Shown here: in pieces, positions 61,528 to 64,000 of the stretch
Position numbering within the stretch: the stretch's first letter is position 1
Layout of the letters: each line of letters opens with the position of its first letter
Source of the DNA: CALGYY01 sp963678485
GTDB lineage: Bacteria; Bacteroidota; Bacteroidia; Bacteroidales; CAIWKO01
Direction of reading: 5' to 3'
DNA: 64,000 nt
Assembly (NCBI GenBank): GCA_963678485.1
Contig: OY782882.1
Coordinates: forward strand, 806,001-870,000
The notes under the pieces: generated by a model
What the model was told of the DNA's origin: nothing
The model's database searches: none
The model's input: the letters and a program-made list of their open reading frames with translations, nothing else
Program-made: the position numbers and the translations under genes

Positions 61528-62577
61528 TTACCTTTTTCTGCGAATTAAAACTCCATATACTGGAAAATGGTCGCTGTAGCCGGCAAGATACTGTCCACCA
61601 GCCTGAGTGCGCCATGGATAGCCAGCGAAGGTTCCTGTTTTTTGTTTGAGGAATTGGGCGTTGAAGATTTTTGCTGTCATCAGAAAATAACTTGAGCTAT
61701 CGCCCTTTGCAACATTAGAATTTACAATGATTTGATCGTACAAGCTCCAAGAATCGCGATAAGCATAAGAGCCAATACCATTTTGATATAATTTGAACAT
61801 TGGATTGTACATATCTCCAGGAACAACTTCCTTCACACTGCCCTTTGCCAGTAACACCTTAGTAATACTTGCGTTTGTGGGATCGTCGTTTAAGTCGCCC
61901 ATCAGGATAAATTTCACATTGGGGTCCATTTTATATAAGGAATCCGAAATTCTGCGCGCCAGTGCTGCAGCGGCTTTGCGCTTTGGTGCAGAGCGTGCTT
62001 CACCCCCTCTTCTTGACGGCCAATGGTTCACTAAAAAATAAATGCTTTCCCCATCCAGTTTACCCCAAACCAGCAATTGGTCGCGGGTACGGAAGGCTGT
62101 GTCTTCGGTGGTCAATCTAAATGGATGACTTCCTTCAACAACAAAACGATTTTTCTGATAAATGAATCCTACATCCACACCACGACGATCGGGTGAATTA
62201 AAATGCACTATACCATAATTCATCGGCTTCAACACAGGAGTATTTATAAGGTCTTCGAGTACACCACGGTTTTCGATTTCCGAAAAGCCCATCACCACCG
62301 GCCCACCGGCAACAACATCGCTTCCGATTTTCGAAATTACTTCCGACATGCGGTCAATTTTGAGGTTGTATTTTGCGGAATTCCAGGTATTGAGTCCGCC
62401 AGGTAAAAACTCGGCATCATCCGTTTTAGGATCATCAATAGTATCGTAAAGATTTTCAAGATTATAAAAACCAACAATAGCGGCCTGATACGATGGGGCC
62501 TGAGCATTCACAACACTTGCCAGCAGCACAATCAGAAGCGACAAAGCAATTCTCCGGAGGTATACAGAAGTCATCAT
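61528..62577 (-). CDS. secreted endonuclease/exonuclease/phosphatase (EEP) family protein
   Basis: 349 residues with a signal peptide (MMTSVYLRRIALSLLIVLLASVVNA). EEP motifs in order: VGFYNLENLYDTIDDPKTDD, VVMGFSEIENRGVLEDL (catalytic Glu), FLVNHWPSRRGGEARS (catalytic His), FILMGDLNDDPTNAS (Asp/Asn), and YSDHFPVYGVL (terminal Asp-His). It likely cleaves extracellular DNA or phosphate esters and could supply phosphate or nucleotides. No sorting domain is present. Confidence 0.9.
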   Translation of the reverse strand: MMTSVYLRRIALSLLIVLLASVVNAQAPSYQAAIVGFYNLENLYDTIDDPKTDDAEFLPGGLNTWNSAKYNLKIDRMSEVISKIGSDVVAGGPVVMGFSEIENRGVLEDLINTPVLKPMNYGIVHFNSPDRRGVDVGFIYQKNRFVVEGSHPFRLTTEDTAFRTRDQLLVWGKLDGESIYFLVNHWPSRRGGEARSAPKRKAAAALARRISDSLYKMDPNVKFILMGDLNDDPTNASITKVLLAKGSVKEVVPGDMYNPMFKLYQNGIGSYAYRDSWSLYDQIIVNSNVAKGDSSSYFLMTAKIFNAQFLKQKTGTFAGYPWRTQAGGQYLAGYSDHFPVYGVLIRRKR

Positions 62578-62656
62578 ATTTCTTCAATTATTTAGGACAA
62601 AAGTACTTTAATTTTAGTTGAAGCAGAAGTTTTCTCTAAAATTCACTAAAAACTAT

Positions 62657-62664
62657 TATCTTTG
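62657..62664 (+). promoter_or_regulatory. Bacteroidota-type -7 box for the second TonB receptor
   Basis: TATCTTTG matches TAnnTTTG exactly; TTTTC lies near -33 (62630). It predicts a ~110-base leader before the ATG at 62778. Confidence 0.5.
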
Positions 62665-62777
62665 CATCCCATTTTTTCTGCACTGTGCTACATAGCCCGT
62701 AAACGATCTACGAAAGAACATCAGAATACGGCTAACCTCATTTTTTATATCATTCCTAATTTAATTATGTTTAACGT

Positions 62778-64000
62778 ATGAAGAGATTAATTACACTCAT
62801 CTGTCTGATGCTGCTTACCTATTTCGGGGTTCAAGCGCAGACGGCTTCGGTAACGGGGACCGTGACGGATGTGACAGGAAATCCTTTACCCGGCGTAGTG
62901 GTTACGATTGGGGTTTCGCAGGTAACAACAGATGCCAACGGAACCTTTAGTGCTACGGGTATTGGTTATGGAAAGCTGGACGTATCTTACGTTTTGAGCG
63001 GCTACGGAACCATTAGTCAGAGCATCGAAGTGAACAGCCCAAGCCAAAACCTCGGCCTGATGCAGTTGAAACTAAGTGGTGCAACCACAGAACAACAAAC
63101 AGAAGGAAGCATCACCACATTGGAGATGGATGATGATTACAAGGATCAGTATGTTGCAGGATTGCTCCATTCCTCCAACGACGTATTTGTATCCACTGCA
63201 GGCTATACGCTGAGCGCAGGCTATTTCAGGCCCAGAGGCTATGACAACGAATACAACGAAGTCATGATTCAGGGTTTAGTGCTCAACGATCCTGAAACCG
63301 GTCGCCCAAACTTTTCTGATTGGGGCGGACTGAATGATGCTACACGTTTTAAAGAAAGTTCGTTCGGCCTTACTCCTACCCGCTATTCATTTGGCGGCTT
63401 AGGCGGATCAACAGATATAGATGTACGTCCATCGCATCAGAAAAAGCAGGTTAAAGTTTCATACGCTTATTCTGACAGATCGTATCGTCATCGCGTAATG
63501 GCAACCTATTCCACAGGCCTGATGAAAAATGGCTGGGCAATTACTGCCTCTGCATCAGGACGATTTGCCAACGCTGGCTATGTTAAAGGAACACCTTATC
63601 AGGCATATTCCTATTTTCTTGCAATTGAGAAAAAGATCAACGATAAACATTCTATTTCTTTTACAGGTTTTGGCGCACCTCAGAAAAAGGGTATGCAGTC
63701 AGCCTCTGTTCAGGAAGTTTATGATATTCTCGACAACAAATATTACAATCCTAACTGGGGATACCAGAATGGTGAAGTAAGAAATGCAAAAATCCGCAAT
63801 TCCCACGAACCTGTGATGATGCTTTCTCATTTCTGGGATATTAACAAGACTACCAAAATGACCACTTCATTGGGATACAGTTTTGGTCGTACTTCTACTA
63901 CTTCATTAAACTGGTATAACGCTTCGGATCCACGTCCTGATTACTATCGCTATTTACCCAGCTATATGGAGGATTCAACTATTGCCGACCTCGTAACAGC
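62778..64000 (+). CDS. TonB-dependent receptor, 5' part
   Basis: The frame opens at ATG 62778 and is still open at the end of the window, giving 407 residues. Signal peptide MKRLITLICLMLLTYFGVQAQ, then a CarboxypepD_reg-like domain (ASVTGTVTDVTGNPLPGVVVTIG, ~24-105). The plug follows (YFRPRGYDNEYNEVMIQGLVLNDPETGR, then FKESSFGLTPTRYSFGGLGGSTDIDVRPS) and the first barrel strands (KQVKVSYAYSDRSYRHRVMAT). The ligand is unknown. Confidence 0.88.
   Translation, partial: MKRLITLICLMLLTYFGVQAQTASVTGTVTDVTGNPLPGVVVTIGVSQVTTDANGTFSATGIGYGKLDVSYVLSGYGTISQSIEVNSPSQNLGLMQLKLSGATTEQQTEGSITTLEMDDDYKDQYVAGLLHSSNDVFVSTAGYTLSAGYFRPRGYDNEYNEVMIQGLVLNDPETGRPNFSDWGGLNDATRFKESSFGLTPTRYSFGGLGGSTDIDVRPSHQKKQVKVSYAYSDRSYRHRVMATYSTGLMKNGWAITASASGRFANAGYVKGTPYQAYSYFLAIEKKINDKHSISFTGFGAPQKKGMQSASVQEVYDILDNKYYNPNWGYQNGEVRNAKIRNSHEPVMMLSHFWDINKTTKMTTSLGYSFGRTSTTSLNWYNASDPRPDYYRYLPSYMEDSTIADLVT

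Overview
The window comes from a member of the Bacteroidota, lineage not resolved. The evidence is several secreted proteins with type IX secretion (T9SS) C-terminal sorting domains of type A and type B, TonB-dependent receptors with an N-terminal CarboxypepD_reg-like domain, a short RpoD of about 287 residues, TAnnTTTG-type -7 promoter boxes and an absence of Shine-Dalgarno sequences. I saw no rRNA, tRNA, CRISPR array, phage module or intact transposase gene.

Layout. 0-6.6 kb: the 3' end of a zinc-dependent phospholipase C/P1-nuclease-like protein, a SpoIID/LytB protein, a TPR protein, a T9SS beta-helix-like protein, then a gene-free stretch with a 219-bp tandem repeat and short palindromes. 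6.6-14.9 kb: a phosphate-acquisition locus, all on the minus strand: TonB receptor, MORN-repeat protein, small CarboxypepD_reg protein, OprP/O-like porin, two Pit phosphate permeases and a DUF47/PhoU-like protein. Four transcription units there carry 11-bp-phased TTAANA-type direct repeats upstream that look like Pho boxes. 15-33 kb: housekeeping and secreted proteins (Omp28-like, PurB, MntP, QueD/PTPS, Fhs, a collagen-like protein with an endosialidase-type chaperone domain, a type B T9SS protein, Rpe, RpoD, Pnp, RpsO, PanB, an RluA-family enzyme). 33.4-44.3 kb: a surface-polysaccharide locus (GT-C-like membrane protein, radical SAM/SPASM protein, tandem GT2, Wzm/Wzt-type ABC exporter, two GT4 enzymes, O-antigen ligase/polymerase-like protein). 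44.5-50.5 kb: a GNAT-like protein, a NRAMP-family transporter next to a separate MgtE-like cytosolic sensor, an M64 peptidase, and two copies of a small MITE-like element. 50.5-57 kb: phosphate butyryltransferase followed by three butyrate kinase homologues. The third is divergent at its catalytic motifs and lies between two copies of a structured multi-stem element. 57-64 kb: an RlmL-like methyltransferase, two orphan small genes, a secreted OB-fold protein beside a secreted EEP nuclease, and the start of another TonB receptor that runs off the window.

The most unusual observations are: (1) two elements at 54391-54679 and 56647-56902 with the same stem topology, almost unrelated stem sequences and short conserved single-stranded tags, which is the signature of compensatory change; (2) the putative Pho-box arrays of the phosphate locus; (3) a two-copy MITE with terminal inverted repeats and 4-bp target duplications, plus a decayed third copy; (4) the degenerate third butyrate kinase; (5) a split MgtE-sensor/NRAMP pair. 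All family assignments were made by reading the translated sequence; no database search was possible.
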